NCBI RefSeq assembly: GCF_015351025.1 | Contig: NZ_JADKRV010000019.1 | Span: forward strand, 1-51,978 | DNA: 51,978 nucleotides | Origin: Curtobacterium sp. VKM Ac-1376 | GTDB taxonomy: Bacteria > Actinomycetota > Actinomycetes > Actinomycetales > Microbacteriaceae | Direction: 5' to 3' | In this document: one piece after another, positions 42,371 to 50,257 of the stretch | Numbering within the stretch: the first letter of the stretch is position 1 | Layout of the letters: each line of letters opens with the position of its first letter | Translations under genes and position numbers: made by a program | Notes under the pieces: generated by a model | Told to the model about the DNA's origin: nothing | What the model saw: the letters and a program-made list of their open reading frames with translations, nothing else | The model's database searches: none

Positions 42371-43569
42371 GCGCCACGGAGACGGCGTCGTCCCCCCGCA
42401 CGGCGGGGCCCTTCGTCCGCAGCGCGACCACGTGGATCCGGTACAGTCAGCTCGGCCTCGTCGCGTTCGTCATCGACGGCTACGCGCCGACCGTCCGTCT
42501 CGTCGCACGTGACCTGCACGTCTCGACCGCCGTGGCGTCCCTCCACGCCACGGCGTTCGGCATCGGGTTCGTCCTCGCAGCACTCGGCTCCGGCGGTGCC
42601 GTGCGGCGGTTCGGACGCATCCGCGTCGCCTGGGTCGGGGTCGGGGGACTGTGCGCAGGCGTCGGGCTGTACGTCACCGGCGCGAGCATCATCCTGACGT
42701 TGGTCGGCATCGCGGTGGCCGGGCTCGCGGGCACCCTCGTGCAGTCCGCCGCCTACGCCGACCTCGCCGACGTGCACGGGCCGAACTCGCCGCGCGCACT
42801 GAGCGAGGGATCCGCGGTCTCGCAGGTGGCCGGCATCATCGCACCCGTCGCCGTGGGCGCGGCGAGCGTCACCGTGCTGGGCTGGCGCGCCGGACTCGCC
42901 GTCGTGATCGTCCTCGCCGGTGCGGTCTCGCTCGCCGCTGCCGTCCGGCATTGTGCGTACCCGGTCAGCAGCTCAGGCAGGCGGCGCGAGGGACACGGCC
43001 CCCGCGGTCGCATGTCCCGCCGCTTCTGGGGCGTGTGGGCTTCGTTCGTGCTCGTGCTCGGCATCGAGTTCTGCTTGTCGGTGTGGGCGCCGGTGGAGCT
43101 CTCGGCCAGAGGGGACGTTGGTGACGCCGTCGCGACCGCGAGTCCCGCGGTCATGCTCGCTGGCATGACGGTCGGCCGGGTCGCCGTCGGTGCGCTCACC
43201 CGGCACGTCAGCGTGGACGTCCTCCTGTTGACGTCGATCGCCGTGTGCGTCGTCGGCTTCACGGTGTTCTGGATCGCACCGTCCGGACCGGTGGCGATCG
43301 CCGCGCTCGCGGTGGTGGGCCTCGGCATCGCCGGACAGTTCCCGCTCTCCCTCGCCCGGCTCATCGCGGTGTCGGGCGGGCGTCCCGACGACGCGTCGGC
43401 GTGGGGTTCCCTGGCGCTCGGCGTGGCGATCGCCGGCGCCCCAGTCCTGCTCGGGTTCCTGGGGAACGTCGTGGGGGTGCGCGGCGGGCTGCTGCTCGTA
43501 CCCGCGCTGTGCGTGGTCTCGGGCGCGTTGGTCGCCGTCTTCCGGTCCGGCCGGCAGCACCCGGCCTGA
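42367..43569 (+). CDS. MFS transporter
   Basis: 400 residues with about 12 hydrophobic segments; the loop between helices 2 and 3 (GGAVRRFGRIRVAWVG) is a loose version of the MFS A-motif. FAFVIDGYAP-like first helix and a long internal loop near residues 195-215. Closest MFS subfamily not recognised. GTG 42367 overlaps the oxidase stop (GTGA), so it most likely imports the oxidase's substrate or exports a product. The last codons lie within the first unit of a 38-base tandem repeat. Confidence 0.8.
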   Translation: MSATETASSPRTAGPFVRSATTWIRYSQLGLVAFVIDGYAPTVRLVARDLHVSTAVASLHATAFGIGFVLAALGSGGAVRRFGRIRVAWVGVGGLCAGVGLYVTGASIILTLVGIAVAGLAGTLVQSAAYADLADVHGPNSPRALSEGSAVSQVAGIIAPVAVGAASVTVLGWRAGLAVVIVLAGAVSLAAAVRHCAYPVSSSGRRREGHGPRGRMSRRFWGVWASFVLVLGIEFCLSVWAPVELSARGDVGDAVATASPAVMLAGMTVGRVAVGALTRHVSVDVLLLTSIAVCVVGFTVFWIAPSGPVAIAALAVVGLGIAGQFPLSLARLIAVSGGRPDDASAWGSLALGVAIAGAPVLLGFLGNVVGVRGGLLLVPALCVVSGALVAVFRSGRQHPA

Positions 43570-43669
43570 CCGTGGCGCCACGGTCCGGCCGGCAGGGCCT
43601 GGCCTGAGCGTCGCGCCACGATCTGGCCGGCAGCGCCTGGCCTGAACGTCGCGCCGCTGTCCGGCCGAG
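43543..43669 (+). repeat. 38-base tandem repeat (three units plus a partial fourth)
   Basis: Units at 43543-43580, 43581-43618 and 43619-43656, then about 13 bases of a fourth. They share CGGTCCGGCCGGCAG, then GGCCTG and CGTCGCGCCA with a few substitutions. The first unit contains the MFS stop codon; the array continues to the convergent TetR gene. Each unit contains GGCC...GGCC pairs that could fold, so it may serve as a terminator, or be a minisatellite. Confidence 0.8.
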
Positions 43670-43684
43670 AGGACGTCGCGGACG

Positions 43685-44260
43685 TCAGCGCTCGTCGGTG
43701 GCCAGCAGTGGCGGATCGAAGTGGTCGAGGTACCGCGCGAATGCGATCGTGGGGTCCGCACCCTCGTCGACCGCGGCCGTCAGGGCGAGACGTGATGCGG
43801 CGACGAGGGCCACCGCGGTCACTTCGGCGTCGATCGCGGTGTTCCCCTCCGCCGCATCCCCGCCGCGTCCTCCGAGCGCCTCGGCGAACACGGCTTCGCC
43901 GTCCTGCACGACCTCGAGGAACACCGACCAGTACTCCGGGTCTGCTCGGATGAGGCGGAAGAGTTCCAGGCTGCGTGCCGGGTCCTCCCCGAGGACCACT
44001 TGCTCCCACGCGTGCACCCACGCGTCGCGCGACCGGAGCTCCTCGGCGATCGTCAGGTCGCTGAAGGTCGCCGTCATCGCCGCGTAGTGCGGTCGGATAG
44101 CGCGCGCCTTATAGGGGAAGTACCGGTGGAACGTCCGCTTCGAGATTCCGGCGGCGGTGCGGAGCTGCTCGACGGACAGTGCGGTCGAGCCGGCGGCGAG
44201 GATCGCGTCGATGCATCGTTCGGCAGCGGCGAGCTGACGGTCGTCTCGCAACTGATTCAT
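43685..44260 (-). CDS. TetR-family transcriptional regulator
   Basis: 191 residues. Helix-turn-helix near residues 22-45 (STALSVEQLRTAAGISKRTFHRYF), then a helical ligand domain. The ATG at 44260 diverges from the SDR gene; a perfect TGGCAC-TTT-GTGCCA palindrome lies between them at 44286-44300. TetR regulators beside SDR genes commonly repress them and themselves through one such site. The SDR appears broken, so the regulator may now be orphaned. Confidence 0.85.
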   Translation of the reverse strand: MNQLRDDRQLAAAERCIDAILAAGSTALSVEQLRTAAGISKRTFHRYFPYKARAIRPHYAAMTATFSDLTIAEELRSRDAWVHAWEQVVLGEDPARSLELFRLIRADPEYWSVFLEVVQDGEAVFAEALGGRGGDAAEGNTAIDAEVTAVALVAASRLALTAAVDEGADPTIAFARYLDHFDPPLLATDER

Positions 44261-44285
44261 GGTTGCACGGTAGCGGATCGATGAG

Positions 44286-44300
44286 TGGCACTTTGTGCCA
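44286..44300. promoter_or_regulatory. TetR-type operator palindrome
   Basis: TGGCACTTTGTGCCA is a perfect 6-3-6 palindrome between the divergent TetR (start 44260) and SDR (start 44369) genes. Size, symmetry and position are those of a TetR operator. Confidence 0.65.
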
Positions 44301-44368
44301 TTCGGCGTATCGTGGGAAGCACGTCGGCACGCAACCGCGCGCCGACACTCGACGAAGAGGGGAACCCA

Positions 44369-45148
44369 GTGGCAACCCCGTAAGGATACGAGAAGATCGA
44401 CCTCACCGACAAGAGCCTCATCCTCACCGGAGGCGGCAGCGGCATGGGACGAGAGGCAGCGCTGCTCACGGCGGCTCGCGGCGCGAAGGTCACGGTCGTC
44501 GACCTCGCCGAGGCGAAAGGTCAGGCGACGGTGCAGACCATCATCTCCGCCGGGGGCACCGCGCAGTTCGTCCGTGCCGACGTCACGAACGAGGACGACA
44601 CCGCTGGGATGGTCGATGCTGCGGTCCGGAACCACGGCGGCCTGCACGGCGCGTTCAACAACGCCGGCATCATCGGTGCCGGTGGCAAGATCAGCGACTA
44701 CTCGCTCGCCGACTGGAACAAGGTCATCTCGATCAACCTCACCGGCGTGTTCGTGTCGATGCGGGCCGAGCTCCGCTACCTCGAGGCGCAGGGGGCCGGA
44801 TCAATCGTCAACACCGCATCGACGGCCGGTCTGATCGCGTACCCGAACCTCCCCGCCGACGTCGCGAGCAAGCACGGCGTCGTCGGGCTCACGAAGCAGG
44901 TCGCCGTGGACTACGCACCGAAGGGCATCCGTGTCAACGCCATCTTGCCGGGTTCCACGATGACGCCGCTCGCGGCCGAGTCGTTCGGCGATCCCGAGCT
45001 CAGGGCAAAAGCTGAGTCGGCGCAGCCGATCGGGCGCCTCGGTCAGCCGGAGGAGATCGCCGAGATGGCGGCATGGCTGCTCTCCGATGGGTCCTCGTTC
45101 GTCGTCGGGGGTGCGTTCACGGTCGACGGCGGAGTGACCGCGGCTTGA
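44369..45148 (+). pseudogene. SDR-family oxidoreductase with an early stop codon and a lost catalytic Tyr
   Basis: The natural start, GTG 44369 behind GAAGAGGGGA, reads VATP and then TAA at 44381-44383; the same frame continues without break as GYEKIDLTDKSLILTGGGSG to 45148, about 254 residues. The cofactor motif TGGGSGMG and the NNAG motif (FNNAGIIG) are intact, and the C-terminus VVGGAFTVDGGVTA is typical. In the active site the usual YxxxK reads DVASK: Tyr is replaced by Asp (GAC for TAC). Ser in NTAST is kept. No good alternative start lies after the stop until ATG 44444, which would delete the cofactor motif. Two independent lesions suggest a genuine pseudogene. Confidence 0.75.
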
Positions 45149-45192
45149 CCGGTCCGGTCCGGTCCAGGGCCAGGATTTGCCGACCACAGGTG

Positions 45193-45226
45193 CGGGAGGC
45201 GCGGTGTGCCCACACCGCGCCTCCCG
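45193..45226 (+). terminator. Perfect hairpin terminator after the SDR (GGGAGGCGCGGTG type)
   Basis: CGGGAGGCGCGGTGTG (45193-45208) pairs perfectly over 16 bases with 45211-45226, with a 2-base loop, followed by TTCGTTTCTC. Related in sequence to the hairpin at 38017-38066, suggesting a dispersed terminator-like element. Confidence 0.85.
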
Positions 45227-45289
45227 TTCGTTTCTCCCGCGACGCGATAGTTGTACACTTGCACCAGTATTGAACCGAGTGGAGCGATC

Positions 45290-46510
45290 GTGCAGCAGCA
45301 GCAGCCCAGGGGTGTCAGCGCCGGCGTCGTGACGGCAATCGGTGCGTTGGCCGTCCTCGGCCCGTTCGCCGTCGACATGTTCATCCCATCCCTGCCGGAC
45401 CTCGCATCCGATCTCCGGGTCGGTGCCGGGACCGCGCAGCTCACCCTGACCGTGTACCTCATCGCGCTCGGGGTCGCGCAACTGGTCGCCGGGCCGGTCG
45501 CGGACGCGTTCGGTCGCCGGCGTCCGCTGCTCATCGGGCTGGGTGCATTCGTGCTGGGAGCGGTCGGCGCGGCGATCGCCCCCACTCTCGGCGTCCTGCT
45601 CCTCGGCCGCGTCCTGCAGGGCATCGGCGCAGCCCTCGCACTCGTGATCGCGAACGCGAGCGTCCGCGACCGTGCCGCAGGTGCCCAGGCCGGCCGGCTG
45701 TTCGCGGTGATCATGACCATCGGTGGGTTCGGTCCCGTCGCGGCGCCCGCGATCGGTGGTCTCGTCGACGGCGTCGGTGGCTGGCGCGGCGTGTTCGTGC
45801 TCATGGCCGTCATCGGCCTGCTCACCGCCGCGCTCGCATGGTCGGCCCTCGGCGAGTCCCTCGCGGTGGCGGAGCGCCTGCCCTTCCGAGCGCGAGCGAT
45901 CGGCACGGCCGCACTGACCGCCGTACGGTCGACGTCGTTCATCGTCCCGGCACTCGCGCTCTCGACCGCGTTCATGTTCCTGTTCGTGTACATCGGCGGC
46001 GCGTCCTTCGTCTACCAGGACGTGTTCGGGTTGGAGCCCGCTGCGTTCGGCATCGCGTTCGCGGCCACCGGCCTCGCCGTGGTGGTCGGGGCGAGCGCGG
46101 CCGGGTGGTGGATGCGCACGGCCGGAGCGGGGACCGTCGCCGCTGCCGGCAGCAGCGTGATGCTCGCCGGTGTCGTCCTGGCCGGCGTGCTCACCGGGGC
46201 CGGGCTCGAGCTCGCAGGTGTGATGACCGGGATGGCGGTCGCGATGCTCGGTCTCGGCGCCGCTGAGCCAGCGCTGATGACCCTGGTGATGGGTGGTGGC
46301 GACCACGCCCTCGGCATGCGCGCCGCCGTGCTCGGGGCGTTGCAGTACCTCCTCGCCGCGGCCGCGACCCCGATCGTCGGCACACTCCTCGGACCGGACG
46401 CGACGCCGTGGCTGATCGCGATGACCGTGACGGCCGCGCTCGCGCCACTCGTCCTCGGGGTCGCCGCGATCACGCCTCGGGCGCGACGTGCTCGTCGGCC
46501 CGCGCAGTAG
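45290..46510 (+). CDS. Bcr/CflA-type MFS drug efflux transporter
   Basis: 406 residues, 12 membrane segments. The Bcr/CflA subfamily start is clear: AIGALAVLGPFAVDMFIPSL followed by DLRVGAGTAQLTLTVYLIALG and the A-motif GPVADAFGRRRPLLIG. Motif C-like glycine/proline pattern occurs at GGFGPVAAPAIGG. Members export bicyclomycin, chloramphenicol and other compounds by proton antiport. GTG 45290 has GGAG 5 bases upstream. A TetR gene follows after 9 bases and is probably its co-transcribed repressor. Confidence 0.88.
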   Translation: MQQQQPRGVSAGVVTAIGALAVLGPFAVDMFIPSLPDLASDLRVGAGTAQLTLTVYLIALGVAQLVAGPVADAFGRRRPLLIGLGAFVLGAVGAAIAPTLGVLLLGRVLQGIGAALALVIANASVRDRAAGAQAGRLFAVIMTIGGFGPVAAPAIGGLVDGVGGWRGVFVLMAVIGLLTAALAWSALGESLAVAERLPFRARAIGTAALTAVRSTSFIVPALALSTAFMFLFVYIGGASFVYQDVFGLEPAAFGIAFAATGLAVVVGASAAGWWMRTAGAGTVAAAGSSVMLAGVVLAGVLTGAGLELAGVMTGMAVAMLGLGAAEPALMTLVMGGGDHALGMRAAVLGALQYLLAAAATPIVGTLLGPDATPWLIAMTVTAALAPLVLGVAAITPRARRARRPAQ

Positions 46511-46519
46511 GTTCGACGG

Positions 46520-47113
46520 GTGAACGCAAGGGACACCCGGCAGGACCGCGGAGCGGAGCGTCAGTCGTCGATCCTGCGTGCTGCGGTCGAGCTCCTGCTC
46601 ACCGACCGGATGAGCGCGGCCACCCACCGGTCGGTCGCGGAACGCGCCGGTGTGCCCGCTGCGTCGATCCGCTACTACTACGCCACCCGTGAGGACCTCT
46701 TGGTCGCGGCCCTGGCCGAGATCGATGCGCGCCGCCACCGGGTCGCCGAGCGCGTCGTCGCGGAGCAGGCCGGTGGCGCCGACCGGCCGTCGCTGGTCGA
46801 GCGCGTCGTCAGTGCGTACCTCGGGCCGGCGCTCGACGACCTGACGCTGCGGTCGACCGTCGGGTGGATCGCTGACGCTCCCCGCGAGAGCCCTCGTCTC
46901 GCGGACACCCTCGCTCGGATGTGGCCGGGCATAGAGTGGGACGTCGCCGCGGTCCTCACCGCCTGCGGTGCTCCGCCGGAGCGGGCTGCGCTCTGTACGC
47001 GCGTGATCGACGGAGCGCTGCTCGTCGCGGTGGCCGGCGGTGGTTCCAGGCTGCGGCGGACGGTGGTCGCCGCCCTCGACGAGGTACTCGTGGTCGTGAA
47101 CCGGCCGACGTGA
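46520..47113 (+). CDS. TetR-family transcriptional regulator
   Basis: 197 residues. N-terminal helix-turn-helix: ILRAAVELLLTDRMSAATHR, SVAERAGVPAASIRYYYATR (about residues 18-57), then a helical ligand domain. Co-directional with and 9 bases after the Bcr/CflA efflux gene, so it likely represses the efflux operon and responds to exported compounds. GTG 46520 is preceded by a modest AGGTTCGACGG site. Confidence 0.87.
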   Translation: MNARDTRQDRGAERQSSILRAAVELLLTDRMSAATHRSVAERAGVPAASIRYYYATREDLLVAALAEIDARRHRVAERVVAEQAGGADRPSLVERVVSAYLGPALDDLTLRSTVGWIADAPRESPRLADTLARMWPGIEWDVAAVLTACGAPPERAALCTRVIDGALLVAVAGGGSRLRRTVVAALDEVLVVVNRPT

Positions 47114-47169
47114 CAGGTGACCGACCCGGGTCGGCGCCGGAGTCGACCGGCCTCCGCGATACTGGGGGG

Positions 47170-47259
47170 ATGGTCCCGCGAACGGCCGGAGCAGCCGATG
47201 TCCGGCGGCGCAACGCCGTGCCCGTCTTCGAGTACCTCCTGACGAGCGGTCCACGTTAA
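47170..47259 (+). pseudogene. N-terminal remnant of a ROK-family repressor gene
   Basis: A 29-codon frame with a strong GGGGGG just before its ATG encodes GAADVRRRNAVPVFEYLLTS and GPR, then TAA. ROK repressors commonly begin with such a VRRxNxxxVxxxLLxxGP segment, the first helix of their winged helix-turn-helix. The rest of the gene is absent; the GapB gene starts (on the other strand) 10 bases later. It is most likely the stump of a deletion; a genuine small protein is less likely. Confidence 0.45.
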
Positions 47260-47269
47260 ACGGGCCGCG

Positions 47270-48772
47270 CTACCGCTGGGCCACCGCGAGCGGGGCGATC
47301 GACCGGCCGGCTGCGTCGACGCGGTCCCGGGGGAAGGCGGGGAGCCGGACCCCGGTCATGGACTCGAGCACGCGGACCACCTGGCGGGAGTACCCGTGTT
47401 CGTTGTCGTACCAGACGTAGACGACCGCGGAGCCGTCGCCGTCGGCGATGGTCGCGAGACCGTCCACCACGCCCGCCTTGCGGGACCCGAGCACGTCACT
47501 GGAGGCAAACTCCGGCGAGTCGACGTAGTCGACCTGCCGGCGCAGCGACGACACGAGCGAGACGTCGCGGAGGAAGGCGTTCAGCTCGCCGCGGTCGGGT
47601 GACCCGTCGAGCTGGAGCGAGAGCACGGCCAGCGACCCGTTCGACACCGGTACCCGGATCGCGTTGCCGCTCAGCCGGCCGGCGAGCTCCGGGTACGCCG
47701 CGCCGACGGCCTTCGCCGCACCGGTCTCGGTGATCACCATGTTGAGCGTCGCCGCACGGCCACGACGATCGGCGCTGTGGTGGTTGTCCGTGAGGTTCTG
47801 GTCGTTCGTGAACGCGTGCACGGTCTCGACGTGTCCGTGGCGGACGCCGTAGCGTTCGTGCAGCGCGGCGAGCACCGGGGTCACGGCGTTCGTGGTGCAG
47901 CTCGCTGCCGCGAGGACGCGTTCGTCGCCGATCTCGCCGTCGTTCACGCCGTGGACGATGTTCGGTACGTCGCCCTTCGCCGCAGTGGTGAGGAGGACGC
48001 GTCCGGCGCCGGGCGCGGCCAGGTGCCGTTCGAGGCCGGCACGGTCGCGCCAGCTGCCGGTCGAGTCCACGACGACGGCGTCGTCGATCCCGTGCGCACG
48101 GTAGTCGACCTGGTCGGGTGCCTGGGCGCGGATCACCTGGATGACGGTGCCGTTCGCGGTGATCGTCCGCGCGTCCTCGTCGACGGTGATGGTCCCGTCG
48201 AAGGGGCCGTGGATGGAGTCCCGACGGAGCAGGCTGGCACGCTTCGTGAGGTCCCCGCGGGCACCCGGGCGCAGGACGACCGCCCGGAGGCGGAGCCCGC
48301 TCGCGCCACCCGCGCGGGCGAGGAGGATCCGGGTGACGAGCCTTCCGATGCGGCCGAAGCCGTACAGGACGACGTCGGTGGGCGGCAGGGCTCGGTCCCC
48401 GTGTCCCACGACGTCGGCGAGTTCGGCACGCAGGAACCCGGTGAGGTCCGTCGAGCCGCCGTCCGCACGTTCGTGCTTGCGGAACTGGCGGAGCAGGGCA
48501 GCGACGTCGATCACCGCAGGCCCGAGGTTGAGGGAGGCCAGGGCGCCGAGGACCGGGAAGGTGTCGGACGGGTGCAGTTCGACGCCGTCGAGGTGCCGGG
48601 CGAACCGGTGCGCCTTCAGCACCTGGTTCGCCGAGAGCCCCACGAGGCGCCGGCCGTGGACGGTCGTGACGACGTTCTGCCGGCGGTACAGGCTGCCGAC
48701 GATCGGGATGGCCGCCTCGGCGAGGGACTCCTCGTCGATCCATGCGGCGAAGACGTGCTCGTCGTGGGTCAC
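47270..48772 (-). CDS. gapB: Glyceraldehyde-3-phosphate dehydrogenase, GapB type with N-terminal extension
   Basis: 500 residues. Residues 1-150 are an extension (AWIDEESLAEAAIPIVGSLY, VGLSANQVLKAHRFARHLDG) found in the 480-residue GapB class, for example of Corynebacterium glutamicum, where GapB serves gluconeogenesis. The NAD(P) domain starts at LYGFGRIGRLVTRILL; the catalytic Cys is in AASCTTNAVTPVLAAL; the C-terminus has YVWYDNEHGYSRQVVRV. The GTG start at 48772 overlaps the stop of the PEPCK-like gene (GTGA), which fixes the start and shows translational coupling. Gluconeogenic direction is an inference from this family and the PEPCK-related neighbour. Confidence 0.92.
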   Translation of the reverse strand: MTHDEHVFAAWIDEESLAEAAIPIVGSLYRRQNVVTTVHGRRLVGLSANQVLKAHRFARHLDGVELHPSDTFPVLGALASLNLGPAVIDVAALLRQFRKHERADGGSTDLTGFLRAELADVVGHGDRALPPTDVVLYGFGRIGRLVTRILLARAGGASGLRLRAVVLRPGARGDLTKRASLLRRDSIHGPFDGTITVDEDARTITANGTVIQVIRAQAPDQVDYRAHGIDDAVVVDSTGSWRDRAGLERHLAAPGAGRVLLTTAAKGDVPNIVHGVNDGEIGDERVLAAASCTTNAVTPVLAALHERYGVRHGHVETVHAFTNDQNLTDNHHSADRRGRAATLNMVITETGAAKAVGAAYPELAGRLSGNAIRVPVSNGSLAVLSLQLDGSPDRGELNAFLRDVSLVSSLRRQVDYVDSPEFASSDVLGSRKAGVVDGLATIADGDGSAVVYVWYDNEHGYSRQVVRVLESMTGVRLPAFPRDRVDAAGRSIAPLAVAQR

Positions 48773-50136
48773 GCGGCGACCTCCTCGTCCAGCATTGCGG
48801 CGGAGCCGGTTGCCTCGTCGTGCACCACGTCGAGCGCTGCGCCGAGCTCGGCCGGGCCACCCCACTCGGTCACGCTGGTCGGCATGGCCGCACCGAGCGA
48901 GGCCGCGAGCAGATCGACGTTGACCGCACCGGCCGGGTCGGTGACGACGAACGCGTCGACACGGACGTCGGCTCCGTCGGCTCGGTGCAGCCGGACGGCC
49001 ACGAGGGCGTCCGTGGCACCGGCCGTCGCAGGATCGGCGCCACTCAGCACGTAGTGCCCCCGGTGGTCGATGAGGTGCAGCCCGGCCACGTCGTCCGCAC
49101 CCGGCCACCACACGTCGCCGTCCTCGGTGAGTGCGGTGTCGACGAAGACGGTGTCGGCGGCGACGCCAGAACGTCTGGTCAGCGTCCGGACCGGGATGAC
49201 CGTGCCGATGGTCAGCGGGCGGGCAACCACGTCGTCGTGCGCGCCGCGCTCCAGGACGACCGGGCCGGCAGCCAGCACGTCCACCCGACGCCCGGCGGGA
49301 GTCACTCCCTCCACCGCACGACCGACCTCGCCGACGACCGCGACGACGGAGGCCCGAGCTGCGTCGTGCACCCGGAGCAACGTGAGGTCGGCTGCCTGAC
49401 GCTCCGTGTGGGCGCGGAGAGCGTCGACCACGCCCGCACCGTCGTCGGAGCCGAGCACCCAGACGGTGTCACCGCGCTCGTCGTGCAGCACTGTGCGTTC
49501 CGAAGGGGACACCGGGGCGCCCGTCGTCCGGCGACCGTGGACGTCACGGGTGGCGAGGAGCGTGGCGTGCACGGTGCGAACGACCCGGGCGTCGGGACCG
49601 ATCGCGTCGAGGGCATCGGCGCCGACGCTGGTGAGCGCACGGAGGGTCGCGACGCTTGCGGGGGAGTCCGTGACGTGGACGCCCAGGGTGGAAGGGACGT
49701 CGGTGGAGCCGAGCAGGAACGGGACGACGTACATGGTGCGGCCGCGCATGCCCTCGGCGACGCGTTGGAGCACAGCGCGGCGCTCTGCGCGGCCAGCGGC
49801 GGGCACGGCGGTCCGGGTCACTGCGCCGGTGCTGCCGCTGGCTGGGGCGGTGCTGCGGGCGCGGGACCGCACGAGCAGGCTGCCCGGACGGGCGCCGGGG
49901 TCGAGTCGCACGACGTCGTCCTCGAGCGTGAACCGGGTCACGAGGTCCCGCCACTGCTCGTCCGAGCCGTCGACCCAGACGACCTCGTCGGGCCGCGTCA
50001 GCAGCGCGGTGCGGGCCACCCACCGCGCGATGCCGGCGTGGGCCAGGTCGTGGTTCCAGGCGCCGTCCGGTACCTCGGGCAGGGGCAGGACCCCCGCCGG
50101 TGGGAAGGTGTGGCGGTGCTGTGCGGTCCGGGGCAT
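48769..50136 (-). CDS. PEP carboxykinase-like protein without catalytic motifs (pseudoenzyme)
   Basis: 455 residues, clearly related to the PEPCK at 21427-23391: LPEVPDGAWNHDLA, RPDEVVWVDGSDEQWRDL, MRGRTMYVVP (identical 10-mer, from residue 130), TDSPASVATLRAL and TALTEDGDVWWPGAD align in order with the same segments of pckG. Missing are the GYGGN substrate loop, the P-loop ACGKTN, kinase-2 and the guanine-site region, so it cannot work as a PEPCK. The whole C-terminal third is shortened. The frame is intact over 455 codons with normal codon use, and the ribosome site GAGGAGG precedes ATG 50136, so it seems maintained. It lies between scfR2 and gapB on one strand and is coupled to gapB by GTGA. 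A regulatory or structural role in gluconeogenesis is an inference. Confidence 0.75.
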   Translation of the reverse strand: MPRTAQHRHTFPPAGVLPLPEVPDGAWNHDLAHAGIARWVARTALLTRPDEVVWVDGSDEQWRDLVTRFTLEDDVVRLDPGARPGSLLVRSRARSTAPASGSTGAVTRTAVPAAGRAERRAVLQRVAEGMRGRTMYVVPFLLGSTDVPSTLGVHVTDSPASVATLRALTSVGADALDAIGPDARVVRTVHATLLATRDVHGRRTTGAPVSPSERTVLHDERGDTVWVLGSDDGAGVVDALRAHTERQAADLTLLRVHDAARASVVAVVGEVGRAVEGVTPAGRRVDVLAAGPVVLERGAHDDVVARPLTIGTVIPVRTLTRRSGVAADTVFVDTALTEDGDVWWPGADDVAGLHLIDHRGHYVLSGADPATAGATDALVAVRLHRADGADVRVDAFVVTDPAGAVNVDLLAASLGAAMPTSVTEWGGPAELGAALDVVHDEATGSAAMLDEEVAA

Positions 50137-50180
50137 GGTGGGCCTCCTCGTCGAGTTCCGTGCTGGTGTCTGACCACCCT

Positions 50181-50206
50181 CGGTCTCACGTGCACGGTCG
50201 AGACCG
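50181..50206 (-). promoter_or_regulatory. Hairpin between scfR2 and the PEPCK-like gene
   Basis: CGGTCTC (50181-50187) and GAGACCG (50200-50206) are perfect 7-base arms with a 12-base loop in the 121-base gap. It could be an attenuator or terminator after scfR2, or an operator for a separate promoter of the PEPCK-like/gapB pair. Confidence 0.4.
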
Positions 50207-50257
50207 CGAGGCCCGCGTGAAATGCGTCGGATTTTGCGGAAACGGAGAACATGGCCC

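Noticed and set aside
43543..43669. The 38-base repeats as a CRISPR array
   Set aside because: Units are directly adjacent with no spacers, and no cas genes are present.
47121..47134. Perfect palindrome CCGACCCGGGTCGG after the TetR gene
   Set aside because: No loop for a terminator hairpin and not in a promoter position; such GC palindromes occur by chance in this base composition.
44801..47254. 817-codon minus-strand frame opposite the SDR, MFS and TetR genes
   Set aside because: Crosses several genes, highly biased composition; antisense shadow.
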